In this document: positions 28,342 through 37,182 of the stretch, piece after piece
Layout: each line of letters begins with the position of its first letter
How positions within the stretch are numbered: the first letter of the stretch is position 1
Assembly: GCF_007859755.1 (NCBI RefSeq)
Contig: NZ_SJPF01000003.1
Span: 1 to 64,000, forward strand
Length of the DNA: 64,000 nt
From: Blastopirellula retiformator
GTDB lineage: Bacteria; Planctomycetota; Planctomycetia; Pirellulales; Pirellulaceae
Direction: 5' to 3'
Program-made: the position numbers and the translations under genes
Notes under the pieces: model-generated
Told to the model about the DNA's origin: nothing
What the model saw: only the letters and a program-made list of their open reading frames with translations
The model's database searches: none

Positions 28342-28785
28342 CTAAGTCTGCAGGTAAGAGCTGAGCATCCAGCGTTCCTTCTCAAGGCTGACGATAAAGT
28401 CTTCCAGGATGATCACCGTGCCGGTGTCGCCGATCTCTTCGGCATGGGTATGCACCTTTTTCACGTGATCGTTTAGTTTGCCCATGTCGGCGTGCAGGTT
28501 GGCGACCATCGCTTCGGCCGAAGCTTGCGAGTTGTCTTCGACCAAGGTCGTCAGCTTCAGGAACTCGGCCAACGTGCAGGGAGGATTACCGCCAAGCCCG
28601 CGAATGCGTTCAGCGATTTCGTCGATCGACTCAGCCGCCGCCACATACAGCTCTTCAAACTTGGCGTGCAGCGGAAAAAAGTCTTTGCCGACGACGTTCC
28701 AGTGATAGCCGCGTAGCTTTTGATAGAAGACGGCGAAGTCAGCCAACAACTTGCCCAGTTCTTTGACGGCGCCATGATCGGTCAT
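28342..28785 (-). CDS. dps: Dps-family ferritin-like DNA-protection protein
   Basis: A 147-residue Dps protein: a dodecameric mini-ferritin that oxidises iron with peroxide and protects DNA. The intersubunit ferroxidase site is visible as H28 in RGYHWNVVG, H40 in PLHAKFEELY and the acidic set in AESIDEIAERI. A Lys-rich DNA-binding tail is absent. The stop codon coincides with the target duplication of the family-1 element, so the gene's natural 3' flank has been replaced by hairpins. No peroxide-response operator is recognisable upstream. Confidence 0.93.
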   Translation of the reverse strand: MTDHGAVKELGKLLADFAVFYQKLRGYHWNVVGKDFFPLHAKFEELYVAAAESIDEIAERIRGLGGNPPCTLAEFLKLTTLVEDNSQASAEAMVANLHADMGKLNDHVKKVHTHAEEIGDTGTVIILEDFIVSLEKERWMLSSYLQT

Positions 28786-28969
28786 GGGGGGAGATCTCCA
28801 GAGGTGCGTTTGAGGTCAGATCGGGGTTACTCGTCATTATACGAGCGTGCTGACTGGCCGCCAATTGCCGACCGGCGAACCTTGCGTGACTTCCTGTTTG
28901 CGAGCAGCTATCCTGAGACCGATCGGCGCCCGGGCCGAAACAAAGATCCAGCTGCCCAATCCCGAACCG

Positions 28970-29659
28970 ATGGAATGCCCCACCATACACGTTCGTCGGC
29001 AAGCAAGGGCAGAAGCTGGGCTTTTCCGACAAGGCGTGGGAAGCGGCCTTGTACTATACCGCACATCGTTCGGTCGAGAGCGTTTGGTTCGCGTGTTGCC
29101 TTCGCAAGCCGCCAATCCGTATGTCGCTCAGCAGAAGATCCTCGGCTTTCACGATGCCGCCAGTCAGGCCGACGCCCTGGCGATTGCGCCCTATCTGAGC
29201 ATGAACCTGAGTCCCCAAGGCAAACCTTCGTCGGATGAAGTGGCCGGCTGGACGGTCGACCAAGTCTTGGATCATGCCGAGCAGCATTCGCTGCCGCAGT
29301 GCACGGAGTGGATGGAAAAGAATCGCGAATAGGCCGCCAAGCATCGGTTGCAACTGTTGGCGTATGAAGGAGGTCAGCACTTTGTCGGCGTCGGCGGTGG
29401 CGAACGTAGCGAGCAGCTGACCCGTGTGCTGCATGCGGCCAACGCCGATCCGCGGTTGGCGGAGATCCATGCCCGTTACTTCGCCGCCTGGGAAGCCAAC
29501 GGCGGCGGCCTCTTCCGCTACTTCTCTTCGGTCGGCGGGTGGTCGAAATGGGGCAGCTGGGGCGCTCTGCAGTCGCTGGAGGAAGACCCTACCCAATCTC
29601 CCAAGTACCAGGCGATGCAGACCTTGGCGGAAAAGCTGGGGCAGCCAATCGGACGCTAA
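28970..29659 (+). pseudogene. Remnant of a large secreted protein gene, frameshift plus nonsense
   Basis: One frame reads GQKLGFSDKAWEAALYYTAH. A different frame continues with GRERLVRVLPSQAANPYVAQ and ALAIAPYLSMN, up to WMEKNRE. A TAG at 29330-29332 then interrupts, but the same frame resumes with AAKHRLQLLAYEGGQHFVGVGG and runs to 29659. So there is a frameshift near 29080 and an in-frame nonsense codon. The text resembles the C-terminal part of a planctomycete secreted protein sometimes annotated as cellulose-binding; the N-terminal part is missing. It looks like neutral decay of a truncated copy. Confidence 0.75.
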
Positions 29660-29971
29660 TCGGGCCAGGATATGCCACTTTTGGTGGGAATGAGCTTCTC
29701 CTTTGTTGCCACTCTTAGGCGTTTTTTTAGAAATTTTCCCGAAGACTTAGGCGCAGATCCGACCCGTTCTGATCGCCAAATCGGTCGTAAAAGCTCTTGT
29801 TTTTTCATTGATATTTTGCTGGCCGGTGGGGTGTGTCTCTGGAGCGCGCAAATGTCTAGACCTTAGTTAGGAAATAAGTTTATTCTAAACCGTATGTTGA
29901 TGCGTTTATATTTTCCTTTGTCGACATGCTTCCATTCCCCGTTTTCCTGCAAATACGGAGATGCCCTTCAC
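29660..29971. other. Intergenic region, AT-rich
   Basis: About 310 bp before the DUF1559 gene. The last 150 bp are clearly AT-richer than the surroundings and presumably hold its promoter. No repeat or RNA is recognised. Confidence 0.35.
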
Positions 29972-30943
29972 ATGCAAAACAAAAATCGTGGTTTTACCTT
30001 GGTCGAATTGCTCGTGGTGATCGCCATTATTGGCGTCTTGATCGCCCTGTTGTTGCCGGCGGTGCAGCAAGCCCGCGAAGCGGCTCGCCGCATGAGCTGC
30101 AGCAACAACATGAAGCAAGTCGGATTGGCGCTGCACAATTACCATGACACGTTCCTGGTACTGCCCCCGCAAGTCGCCAAGGGAGGCCACAGCGCCGACT
30201 GGTGGATTCACATCCTGCCCTTCTGCGAACAGGGGAACGTCTACGCTCAGCTTCGCGTTGACGCCGGCGGATTTTGGATGGGCAGCACCAGCCCCCAGGC
30301 GGTTAACAACAAAGACGTGCTCGACGAGTTTGCACCTGTCTACATGGTTTGCCCCTCGTCGCCGATGCCGACCTTTCTGACCAAGGCGAACTCCAGCGGC
30401 GACACCGATCAGATCGAACCGTCGTACGTTGCGCTTGCCGGATCGAACAACCACTCGACGACCGATACGTCGGTCAACGGCGGCAACTCGCCGATCTCCG
30501 CCGGCGGGATGATCCTGCGTGGACAGTCCCTTAATTTCTCGGCTTGCACCGACGGTACGTCAAACACGATCGTCGTCGCCGAGCAAAGCAACTGGGTCAA
30601 GAACTCGTCGGGGCAAAACCAAGACATTCGCGCGTCGCACAATGACGGCGGCTGGCAAGGAACGAATCCGGTGACGAAGGTCAACGGACCTGGCAGCGTC
30701 ACCGGCGACGCCAATCGTTGCTGGAACGAAACGACCGTCATCGGCGGTCTGGGCGTGCGGGTCTATGACGCGACCACGATGGGGCCGAACAAGTGCAACA
30801 CGCCGCTCGTCTCGGCGCATCCTGGCGGCATTATGTCGCTTGGAATGGATGGCCATGTCAACTTCATCGCGGAGACGATTGACGTGACGACCTGGAAGAA
30901 CGCCGTGGATCGCAACGACGGCAACGTCGTTACGCTCCCGTAA
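29972..30943 (+). CDS. DUF1559 pseudopilin-like protein
   Basis: A 323-residue DUF1559 protein. The prepilin signal [19 protein letters not shown] is followed by [20 protein letters not shown] and LHNYHDTF. The C-terminal [19 protein letters not shown] is the family signature. The start at 29972 (MQNKNRG) puts a six-residue basic leader before the cleavage site, and ggag lies about 12 bp upstream. A terminator-like hairpin and a small lipoprotein gene follow, a pairing seen again at 31802/34205. Its role is presumed to be at the cell surface. Confidence 0.93.
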   Translation: MQNKNRGFTLVELLVVIAIIGVLIALLLPAVQQAREAARRMSCSNNMKQVGLALHNYHDTFLVLPPQVAKGGHSADWWIHILPFCEQGNVYAQLRVDAGGFWMGSTSPQAVNNKDVLDEFAPVYMVCPSSPMPTFLTKANSSGDTDQIEPSYVALAGSNNHSTTDTSVNGGNSPISAGGMILRGQSLNFSACTDGTSNTIVVAEQSNWVKNSSGQNQDIRASHNDGGWQGTNPVTKVNGPGSVTGDANRCWNETTVIGGLGVRVYDATTMGPNKCNTPLVSAHPGGIMSLGMDGHVNFIAETIDVTTWKNAVDRNDGNVVTLP

Positions 30944-30973
30944 CGCGAATCCTGCCCTGAAATCTGTGATGCC

Positions 30974-31008
30974 AGGCCGCCGCTTCAGCTATGACGCGGC
31001 GGCCTTTG
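30974..31008 (+). terminator. Terminator-like hairpin after DUF1559 gene
   Basis: A perfect 10-bp GC-rich stem, aggccgccgc (30974-30983) and gcggcggcct (30996-31005), followed by ttgt. It lies between the DUF1559 gene and the lipoprotein gene and may attenuate rather than end transcription. Confidence 0.65.
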
Positions 31009-31057
31009 TCATGATTCACGATCCAACCTGCCCCAAACTGCACGGAGAAGAGCGCCG

Positions 31058-31468
31058 ATGAAATTCTATTTGCCCCTGCTGCTGACCGCCGCCTTCACGA
31101 TTTCGGTCGGCTGCAATTCGCAAGCCACGCTCGGGACAATTCACGGTACGGTGACCAGCGATGGCGCACCCCTGACCGAGGCGACCATCTCGTTTCGCAA
31201 CATCGATACCGGAGAAAGCATCAGCGACGAGCTGGACGATCAGGGCCTGTTCGATATTACCGCCGCTGGTGGGATCAAGCCTGGTAAGTACAAGGTGGCG
31301 ATCATTCCGCCGGAAGTGGAAGTCTCGCGGGGGCCCAACAGCTCGCCGGTGCTGCAGCCCAAAGAGATGCCCAATCTGCCGAAGCAGTACCGCAGCATGA
31401 ACACGACGCCGCTCATCAAAGAGGTGGTGGCCGGAGAGAACGATTTCAGCATCGAGCTTAAGCAGTAG
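31058..31468 (+). CDS. Small lipoprotein with carboxypeptidase-regulatory-like domain
   Basis: A 136-residue protein. The lipobox is in MKFYLPLLLTAAFTISVGCN (Cys 19 would be lipidated). The body is one beta-sandwich of the kind seen in carboxypeptidase-regulatory-like or transthyretin-like domains: GTIHGTVTSDGAPLTEATISF, GLFDITAAGGIKPGKYKVAII and a final NDFSIELKQ. Planctomycetes often encode such lipoproteins beside DUF1559 proteins. ATG at 31058 has ggaga about 10 bp upstream. Confidence 0.8.
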   Translation: MKFYLPLLLTAAFTISVGCNSQATLGTIHGTVTSDGAPLTEATISFRNIDTGESISDELDDQGLFDITAAGGIKPGKYKVAIIPPEVEVSRGPNSSPVLQPKEMPNLPKQYRSMNTTPLIKEVVAGENDFSIELKQ

Positions 31469-31801
31469 ATCGCGCTGCTGAAGGTCACCACTGCGGCGAA
31501 AAACAGCGCGTTTGACGGGATTTTGGTAGTCGGACCGGGTGTCGCAGCGACTAACGGAAGAAAACACAGACTTTTTATTGAAATTAACGGGCCTTTCCGG
31601 TGGTTGAATGACCGCGCAAAGGCCGGTAATTTTTGTTTATGCAAAAAAATAGAGAATTACCCTGCTCTTGCCCGTAACGGATCTCAGGAGTGTCGATACA
31701 ATAGAAGCAAACTCCGCGCAATGGATCGCCTAGCCCTTGTTCCTGTTTGCGACTCCGGCGCGCCTCTTTTCATCTCATCTATTTCTCAGGAGCACTCACT
31801 T
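31469..31801. other. Intergenic region, nothing recognised
   Basis: About 330 bp between the lipoprotein gene and the next DUF1559 gene. The ATG at 31802 is preceded by caggag. No hairpin or repeat is evident. An in-frame extension upstream of the DUF1559 start shows no protein features. Confidence 0.3.
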
Positions 31802-32761
31802 ATGCGTATTCGACGCGCTGGGTTCACACTCGTTGAACTGCTTGTCGTCATTGCGATCATCGGCGTTTTGATCGCGTTGTTGTTGCCCGCGGTCCAGCAA
31901 GCTCGCGAAGCGGCCCGCCGCATGACCTGCACCAATCAACAAAAGCAGATTGGTCTGGCGATGCACAACTATCACGACACCTTCGGTTCGTTCCCGCCGG
32001 CCGCGGTCTGGTTGGGCGGCACTGGAAACGCACCCGAAAGCGGACGCGATGGAAACTGGGGAGCGACTTGGGCCTTGATGATTTTGCCATTCCTGGAGCA
32101 AAACAACCTGCACGCCCAATACAACTTCGGCAACGTTGCCCGCGATACGACCAACAACCTGGTGACGCGACAAAAGCCAGACGCCTACCTCTGCCCGAGT
32201 CACCCGACGGTAACTGCGCGACTGACCCAAGACTACGACGGTTTCGCCAAGACCAACTACGCGGTCAGCCTGGGCGCCGGTCGATTGTTGAATCGCAGCG
32301 ACTTCACCAATGGCGCTCGCAAAGGAGCGTTTAACGTGGTCGGACAATACGGAGCGCAGTTCCGTGACATGACCGACGGAACATCGAACTCGATCATGCT
32401 GAGCGAAATCATGAACAACACCGCGACTTCGGATGACCGTGGCGCGTGGGGTTGGAATAGCGGAGCGACCTTCTGTGGCCGCAATTCGACGGGCTCCGAA
32501 GTGGTGATGACGCCGAATACGAAAACGCGGATGGACGCGAGCCACTACTCGTCGAACCAGACCAATCTGACGGTCTACGGCCAGAACTCGAATCCTGATG
32601 CGGCGACCGCTGCCGGCGTCGCCGCACGAAGTTTTCACCCCGGCGGCGTGATTATGTGCCTGGGCGACGCGAGCTGCCGCTTTGTCGGCGAAACGATCGA
32701 CGCGACCGTTTATGCCAATGCGATGGCCATCTCCGACGGCAATGCGACCACGCTGCCGTAA
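31802..32761 (+). CDS. DUF1559 pseudopilin-like protein
   Basis: A 319-residue DUF1559 protein with the prepilin signal [19 protein letters not shown], then [35 protein letters not shown] and the C-terminal FHPGGVIMCLGDASCRFVGE. Its N-terminal 60 residues are nearly identical to those of the copy at 29972, suggesting family expansion. Its terminator has been split by the IS3 element 50 bp downstream. The next gene of the original order is the small lipoprotein at 34205. Confidence 0.93.
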   Translation: MRIRRAGFTLVELLVVIAIIGVLIALLLPAVQQAREAARRMTCTNQQKQIGLAMHNYHDTFGSFPPAAVWLGGTGNAPESGRDGNWGATWALMILPFLEQNNLHAQYNFGNVARDTTNNLVTRQKPDAYLCPSHPTVTARLTQDYDGFAKTNYAVSLGAGRLLNRSDFTNGARKGAFNVVGQYGAQFRDMTDGTSNSIMLSEIMNNTATSDDRGAWGWNSGATFCGRNSTGSEVVMTPNTKTRMDASHYSSNQTNLTVYGQNSNPDAATAAGVAARSFHPGGVIMCLGDASCRFVGETIDATVYANAMAISDGNATTLP

Positions 32762-32798
32762 GGCGGCCGGCTTCATTTTCGCGGAAGTATCAATCAAC

Positions 32799-32810
32799 AA
32801 ACCCATCTGC
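32799..32810 (+). terminator. Left half of a terminator split by the IS
   Basis: aaacccatctgc (32799-32810) is perfectly complementary to gcagatgggttt (34127-34138), which is followed by tcctttggg. With the IS and one CCGT copy removed, the two halves form a 12-bp stem with a loop of about 13 bases and a T-rich tail: the rho-independent terminator of the DUF1559 gene. Confidence 0.8.
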
Positions 32811-32885
32811 CGTTGGAGTGCTCCCCAAATCCTGATCCATTCGTTATGAAAGATCCAGAGCCAAAATTCTGGCGAAGGATTTTTT

Positions 32886-33167
32886 ATGAGTAAGAAGCGA
32901 CGTCGGCATTCGGCCGAACAGATCATCAAGAAGTTGCGGGACGCGGACGCCATGTTGGCGGCTGGCAAGAGCGTTGGCGAAGTGCTTCAGGCGTTGGAAG
33001 TGAGCGAGGCGACGCTCAGCCGTTGGCGAACGCAGTACGGCGGCATGAAGAGCGAAGAGGCGAAGCGGCTGAAATCGCTCGAAGAAGAGAACAACCGGCT
33101 GAAACGGATCATCGCCGATCAAGCGCTCGACATCTCGATGCTGAAGGAGATCGCCAAGGGAAACTGA
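32886..33167 (+). CDS. IS3-family transposase OrfA
   Basis: A 93-residue DNA-binding OrfA. The helix-turn-helix covers about residues 10-55 (SAEQIIKKLRDAD, VLQALEVSEATLSRWRTQYG). A leucine-zipper-like segment follows (EEAKRLKSLEEENNRLKRII), which pairs subunits in IS3 transposases. The last codons are aag gga aac tga, so the heptamer G_GGA_AAC (33158-33164) precedes the stop. This is a classical -1 slippery site for making the OrfAB fusion transposase. Confidence 0.95.
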   Translation: MSKKRRRHSAEQIIKKLRDADAMLAAGKSVGEVLQALEVSEATLSRWRTQYGGMKSEEAKRLKSLEEENNRLKRIIADQALDISMLKEIAKGN

Positions 33168-34084
33168 CCACCCCTCAGTCGCGCCGCGAGGCGGTCAAGC
33201 AGCTTCAGGAGAACTATTCGGTCTCCGAGCGGCGGGCCTGTCGCGTGCTCGATCTGCCTCGATCGAGCCAGCGATTTGAGGGGAAGCCGAGGGACGAAGA
33301 CGCCCGCCTGACCAAGCGAATTTTGGAGCTGGTGCGCGAGCGTCCGCGTTGGGGCTATCGCCAGATCTGTCAGCTGTTGCGACGCGAGGGGGAAACCTTG
33401 AACATGAAAAAGATGCACCGACTCTGGAAAGCGGCCGGGCTGAAAGTTCCGCAAAAACGCCGGAAAAAGCGGGCGACCGGCGTTTCAACGAACGCTTGCC
33501 ACGTGCAGCCGGCCAGCTTCATGCATGACGTTTGGACGTGGGATTTCATTCAGTCGTCGACGATCGACGGGCGAACGATCCGCTTTTTGAACATCGTCGA
33601 CGAGTACACGCGGCAGTGCCTGACGATCAAAGTGGGCCGCAGCATCACAAGCGAAGATGCGATCGATACGCTGGCCGAACTCTTCTCGATGCATGGCGTG
33701 CCGAAGCGAATTCGCTGCGACAACGGCCCAGAGTTCATCTCGTGCGCGATCAAGACGTGGCTGGTGCTGATCGGCGTCGAGGTGCTGTACATCGAGCCAG
33801 GCTCGCCGTGGCAAAACGGCTTTTGCGAAAGCTTCAATAGTCGCCTACGTGATGAGTACCTGCACCAGACCGACCTGCGGAACGAGGAGGACGCGAGGAT
33901 CAAAGCTCGGGCCTGGCGAGAAGACTTCAACGAGCGACGCCCGCACAGCAGCTTGGGCTACCTGACCCCGTCCGAGTTCGCGCGTCGCTGTGCCGCTTCC
34001 ACTCCAGTCGCTGCGCTCCTTCCGCTGCAGCGGCACAGCGACCCCACCCAATCGTTACCTGTTTCCCAAACCGATCTTTCATAA
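33158..34084 (+). CDS. IS3-family transposase OrfB (DDE integrase core)
   Basis: The -1 frame relative to orfA; translation is expected as an OrfAB fusion after slippage at 33158-33164, continuing as LTTPQSRREAVKQLQENYSV. HTH_21-like text (RPRWGYRQICQLLRREG) precedes the rve integrase core. The DDE residues are visible as D in WTWDFIQS, D in IRCDNGPEF and E in NGFCESFNSRLRDEYL, 35 residues apart as usual. The C-terminal HSSLGYLTPSEF is typical. No in-frame stop is seen, so the transposase appears active. Confidence 0.93.
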   Translation, partial: GKLTTPQSRREAVKQLQENYSVSERRACRVLDLPRSSQRFEGKPRDEDARLTKRILELVRERPRWGYRQICQLLRREGETLNMKKMHRLWKAAGLKVPQKRRKKRATGVSTNACHVQPASFMHDVWTWDFIQSSTIDGRTIRFLNIVDEYTRQCLTIKVGRSITSEDAIDTLAELFSMHGVPKRIRCDNGPEFISCAIKTWLVLIGVEVLYIEPGSPWQNGFCESFNSRLRDEYLHQTDLRNEEDARIKARAWREDFNERRPHSSLGYLTPSEFARRCAASTPVAALLPLQRHSDPTQSLPVSQTDLS

Positions 34085-34204
34085 GGCTTGGTACAGAAAA
34101 AGGGGGCAGGCCACCGTCTGAAGCGTGCAGATGGGTTTTCCTTTGGGATTCAGACCAGCTCACATCCTTTCCTCGCTCACGTCCTATTTTCAGGTGCTCC
34201 TGCC

Positions 34205-34567
34205 ATGCATACTCAACGTCTCTTGTTGGTTCTCGTAGGTTTTCTTTTCTGCACCGGCTGCTTTTCCGGTCCGGGAAGCGAAGGGGTCGGCGTGACCGAT
34301 CCGGAAGTTGGTAAGACCGTTCAAAGTCAGGTCGAGAATTTCGTAACCGTGGCGCAGAAATCGCCCCGAGCCGCGAAGGGGAACCTGGACCTGATGCTCG
34401 AGTCGCTGGACGGCGCTGCCGATCGCGGCGAGGGGTTCGCCAAGGTGCGGGACGAAGCCAAGAAGCTGCAGTCGATGTACCAAGCGAAGGCGAAAGACGC
34501 CAAGTTGAAAGCGCAAATGCAGACGCTGAAAACGACCGCTGACGCGCTGGTTCCGGGCTCGAACTAA
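34205..34567 (+). CDS. Small lipoprotein of unknown function
   Basis: A 120-residue protein with a lipobox in LLVLVGFLFCTGCFSG (the second Cys is the likely lipidation site). The mature part is helical and Lys/Ala-rich (EAKKLQSMYQAKAKDAKLKAQMQ) and may form a coiled coil. ATG at 34205 follows an aggtg-containing leader. It was originally the neighbour of the DUF1559 gene at 31802 and is now separated by the IS, matching the 29972/31058 pair. Confidence 0.75.
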   Translation: MHTQRLLLVLVGFLFCTGCFSGPGSEGVGVTDPEVGKTVQSQVENFVTVAQKSPRAAKGNLDLMLESLDGAADRGEGFAKVRDEAKKLQSMYQAKAKDAKLKAQMQTLKTTADALVPGSN

Positions 34568-34633
34568 CGATCTCCACCGAGGTTGGCCCCCAATCGACTC
34601 GTTATCGGGGCCGGCCGCTGGAGCGCGGCTTAG

Positions 34634-34782
34634 CTGCCTGTTGAAAAATGCCCTCGTGGCATTTTCCAACCTCGCCAGGCTCAGAGCATAGCTCTTCGCG
34701 GCTCGCAAAATAACGACTTACGTCGCTATTTTGGGATCGCATCCCTGCGATCCAGCAGCCCGTTGAGAAAATCAACGGACTG
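34634..34782 (-). mobile_element. Family-1 149-bp palindromic element, copy F
   Basis: Full-length reverse-oriented copy flanked by TTAG (34630-34633 and 34783-34786). The right duplication contains the TAA stop of the cupin gene (complement of 34783-34785). It lies between convergent genes, 66 bp after the lipoprotein stop. Confidence 0.93.
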
Positions 34783-35148
34783 TTAGTCTTCTAGCAGCAC
34801 CGTATCGTGATCTTCATACGGCGGTGCGCAGCAGCAGAGCAAACGAAGTTCGACCGCCCCAGTGTTGGTGATCTGGTGCGTGGCGCCCGGCGGAATCGCA
34901 ATCGCATCGCCAACCGTCACGCTTTGCACCTCGCCGTCGATTTTCATCTCGGCGGTTCCCTGCGTGATGTAATAGATCTCTTCCGTCTTCTTGTGATAGT
35001 GGGCGATCGTCTGGCGACCGATCGGAATGCGGGCCTCGGCCAAACTCTGTTGACGAATCGCCGAATTGCGATGCGATAACAGCTCCCGAATCTCGGAGCT
35101 GTCTTTGGTCGTAAACGCGGGGACTTCGTCTAGATTGAATATGTCCAT
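34783..35148 (-). CDS. Cupin-domain protein
   Basis: A 121-residue single-domain cupin. Motif 1 is HYHKKTEEIYYITQGTAEMKI and motif 2 is GDAIAIPPGATHQITNTG, giving the His/His/Glu/His metal set. The ATG at 35148 shares a base with the TGA stop of the SSS symporter gene (TGATG), so translation is coupled. This suggests the cupin senses, isomerises or modifies the transported compound (inference). The stop coincides with a repeat target duplication. Confidence 0.88.
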   Translation of the reverse strand: MDIFNLDEVPAFTTKDSSEIRELLSHRNSAIRQQSLAEARIPIGRQTIAHYHKKTEEIYYITQGTAEMKIDGEVQSVTVGDAIAIPPGATHQITNTGAVELRLLCCCAPPYEDHDTVLLED

Positions 35149-36908
35149 CAGGTACCTGCTGCATTCCACAAGACGGTGAAGTCGGCGAAGTAGCCGTAAA
35201 TCGCCAACACGACCAGGACCAAAACGATCCCGACCGGCCACGCGAGCGGCCAACTGGTCATGTCGACCGCACCGCTGTCCTGCTGTTCATACGGCGTAGC
35301 CAACGGCGCGATCCGTCCAATGACTATCATCATCCCGATCAGCGACGCGAAGACTACCCCCAGGAAGTGAAATTCGCGAAATGGTCCGGCCAATAGGCTG
35401 GAGAAGTTCAGCACCGAGTGTTCGATCGTTAGTGGGTAGATGAACTGCAGCGACTTGGGAAGCGGGACTCCGTTTTGCAACGCTCGTTCCGCCAGGTGCT
35501 CTAGAATGCCGGGGCCGAAGTAGCCAAATGCGATCGTGAGAAAGCCAACAATCAAGGCGAAGTTCGCGGCGAATGCCGGCACGCGCTTCGTCAGAAGACC
35601 GATCAACAGCACAGCGAAAATCGGAATGAAATAGAGCCCGTTCATCTTTTGCAGATAGCCGAAGATGCTGTCCTGCCCGGCCAACAGCGGCGCGACGGTC
35701 ATCGACGTCAGCGCGATGATCGTACCAAACCATTTACCAGAGCTGATCACTTCCTGCTCGGACGCGGTCGGACGGATCAAATGTTGATAAACCCCTAGGC
35801 TAAACAGCGTCGCCGTGCTATTGAGGGCGGAGTTAAACGAACTGAGAATTGCGCCCATAATCGCCGCGGCGAAGAATCCTGCGAATTGCGGAGGGAGCAC
35901 CTTTTGGACCAGCTTGCCGTAGGCCTGATCTTTATCGCCCATCGGCAACGTTTCGTGGAACATGTGATAGGCGATGATGCCCGGCAGCACGAGAATCAGC
36001 GGCGCCAGGATCTTAAGAAAACCTGCGAGCAACACCCCCTTCTGCCCTTCCTTCAGACTCGACGCGCCGAAGGTCCGCTGAATAATTTGCTGGTTGGTCG
36101 TCCAGTAAAACAGGTTGAGCAGCAGCACGCCTGTAAAGAGTGTGGAGAATGGTACGGAACTGTTGGGCCCGCCAATCGAGTTGAACTTTTGCGGCTCCGC
36201 TTCCTTCAAGGTTTCCAGGGCCGCCAGCGGATTGTCGTTGATCGCGGTCAAGCCGTACCAGACGATTAGCGCCCCGCCGACGAGCAAGCCGCAACCGTTG
36301 AGCGTGTCCGAAACGGCGACCGTTCGCAGACCGCCAAAGATCGCGTAGATCGAACCGATGACGCCGATCAGCCAGACGACTGCCCACAACAGAAAGGTAT
36401 CGGTGTTGATCCCCATCACCGTGGCCACGTCGCCCAGCCCCAGCATATTGCGAAGATCAAGAATCCCGATCATCCCGGTCGCGCCGGTATACAGAATGAT
36501 CGGCAGCAAAATGCCGGCGTAAGCGATGATAAAGATGAATGAAGTGATCGAGCGGGTTCGCTCGTCAAATCGCTTTTCTAAAAACTCCGGAATCGTCGCA
36601 ATGCCGCTCTTCAAATAGCGGGGCAAGAAGAAGAGGGCCATGATTACCAGCGACATACCGGCGACCACTTCCCAGGCCATCACACAGATACCGTCTTGGT
36701 AAGCGGCGCCATTGAGCCCAACCAATTGCTCAGTCGACAGATTGGTCAGCATCAAAGAGCCGGCGATATAGCCGCCGGTCAGCGTTCGACCCGCCAGGAA
36801 GTAACCGGCCGAAGTGCTATGTTGGTCGCCGCGGGTCAAAAGGACCGTAATGATGCCGACCAGTCCGGTGAAAAAGACAAAAGAGAAGGTGGTGATCAGC
36901 GTTTCCAT
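35148..36908 (-). CDS. Sodium:solute symporter (SSS family)
   Basis: A 586-residue integral membrane protein with about 13-14 hydrophobic helices. Family text includes [35 protein letters not shown] near the N-terminus, in which residues of TM1 bind sodium. It also includes [15 protein letters not shown] and [26 protein letters not shown], the SSS signature. Relatives carry sugars, inositol or pantothenate. It forms a two-gene operon with the overlapping cupin gene. The substrate is not determined by the sequence. Confidence 0.93.
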   Translation of the reverse strand: METLITTFSFVFFTGLVGIITVLLTRGDQHSTSAGYFLAGRTLTGGYIAGSLMLTNLSTEQLVGLNGAAYQDGICVMAWEVVAGMSLVIMALFFLPRYLKSGIATIPEFLEKRFDERTRSITSFIFIIAYAGILLPIILYTGATGMIGILDLRNMLGLGDVATVMGINTDTFLLWAVVWLIGVIGSIYAIFGGLRTVAVSDTLNGCGLLVGGALIVWYGLTAINDNPLAALETLKEAEPQKFNSIGGPNSSVPFSTLFTGVLLLNLFYWTTNQQIIQRTFGASSLKEGQKGVLLAGFLKILAPLILVLPGIIAYHMFHETLPMGDKDQAYGKLVQKVLPPQFAGFFAAAIMGAILSSFNSALNSTATLFSLGVYQHLIRPTASEQEVISSGKWFGTIIALTSMTVAPLLAGQDSIFGYLQKMNGLYFIPIFAVLLIGLLTKRVPAFAANFALIVGFLTIAFGYFGPGILEHLAERALQNGVPLPKSLQFIYPLTIEHSVLNFSSLLAGPFREFHFLGVVFASLIGMMIVIGRIAPLATPYEQQDSGAVDMTSWPLAWPVGIVLVLVVLAIYGYFADFTVLWNAAGT

Positions 36909-37182
36909 GGGGGCGGATGCTCTGTCGCAAAAGATGGGGGGGCGGGGGCAAACGTATCAGCCTAATGAATCCACGCAGTACGGCAAGGAGATTTTCCTTG
37001 GCGTTATTGAGAAATTTTGCTTCACTTCCCCTGCCGCAGTCGGTCGCCATGAGTAGGCGACTTTGTTTTTTTGCGGGCTTTGGGCCGCCCCATTTGGCTG
37101 TCGGGGGCCGCTCAGAGTACAATGACTGTTGCTTAACGATCACGCCGCGGGCCACTCGCGGACCTCTTCCTTTCGCTCCTTG

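Larger units (their letters stand above)
32814..34113 (+). mobile_element. IS3-family insertion sequence, complete
   Basis: A 1300-bp element. Its ends are imperfect inverted repeats of about 42 bp: the left begins tggagtgctcccc, the right (complement) tggcctgccccct, and both reach ttatgaaagatc. It is flanked by the 4-bp direct repeat CCGT (32810-32813 and 34114-34117). It carries orfA and orfB in the -1 arrangement of IS3 elements. Intact genes, ends and duplication suggest recent insertion. The target is the loop of a transcription terminator. Confidence 0.95.

Noticed and set aside
35148-36908. Assignment of the SSS symporter to a specific sugar
   Set aside because: The sequence shows the family but no residues I can use to name the substrate; only a cupin gene is linked.
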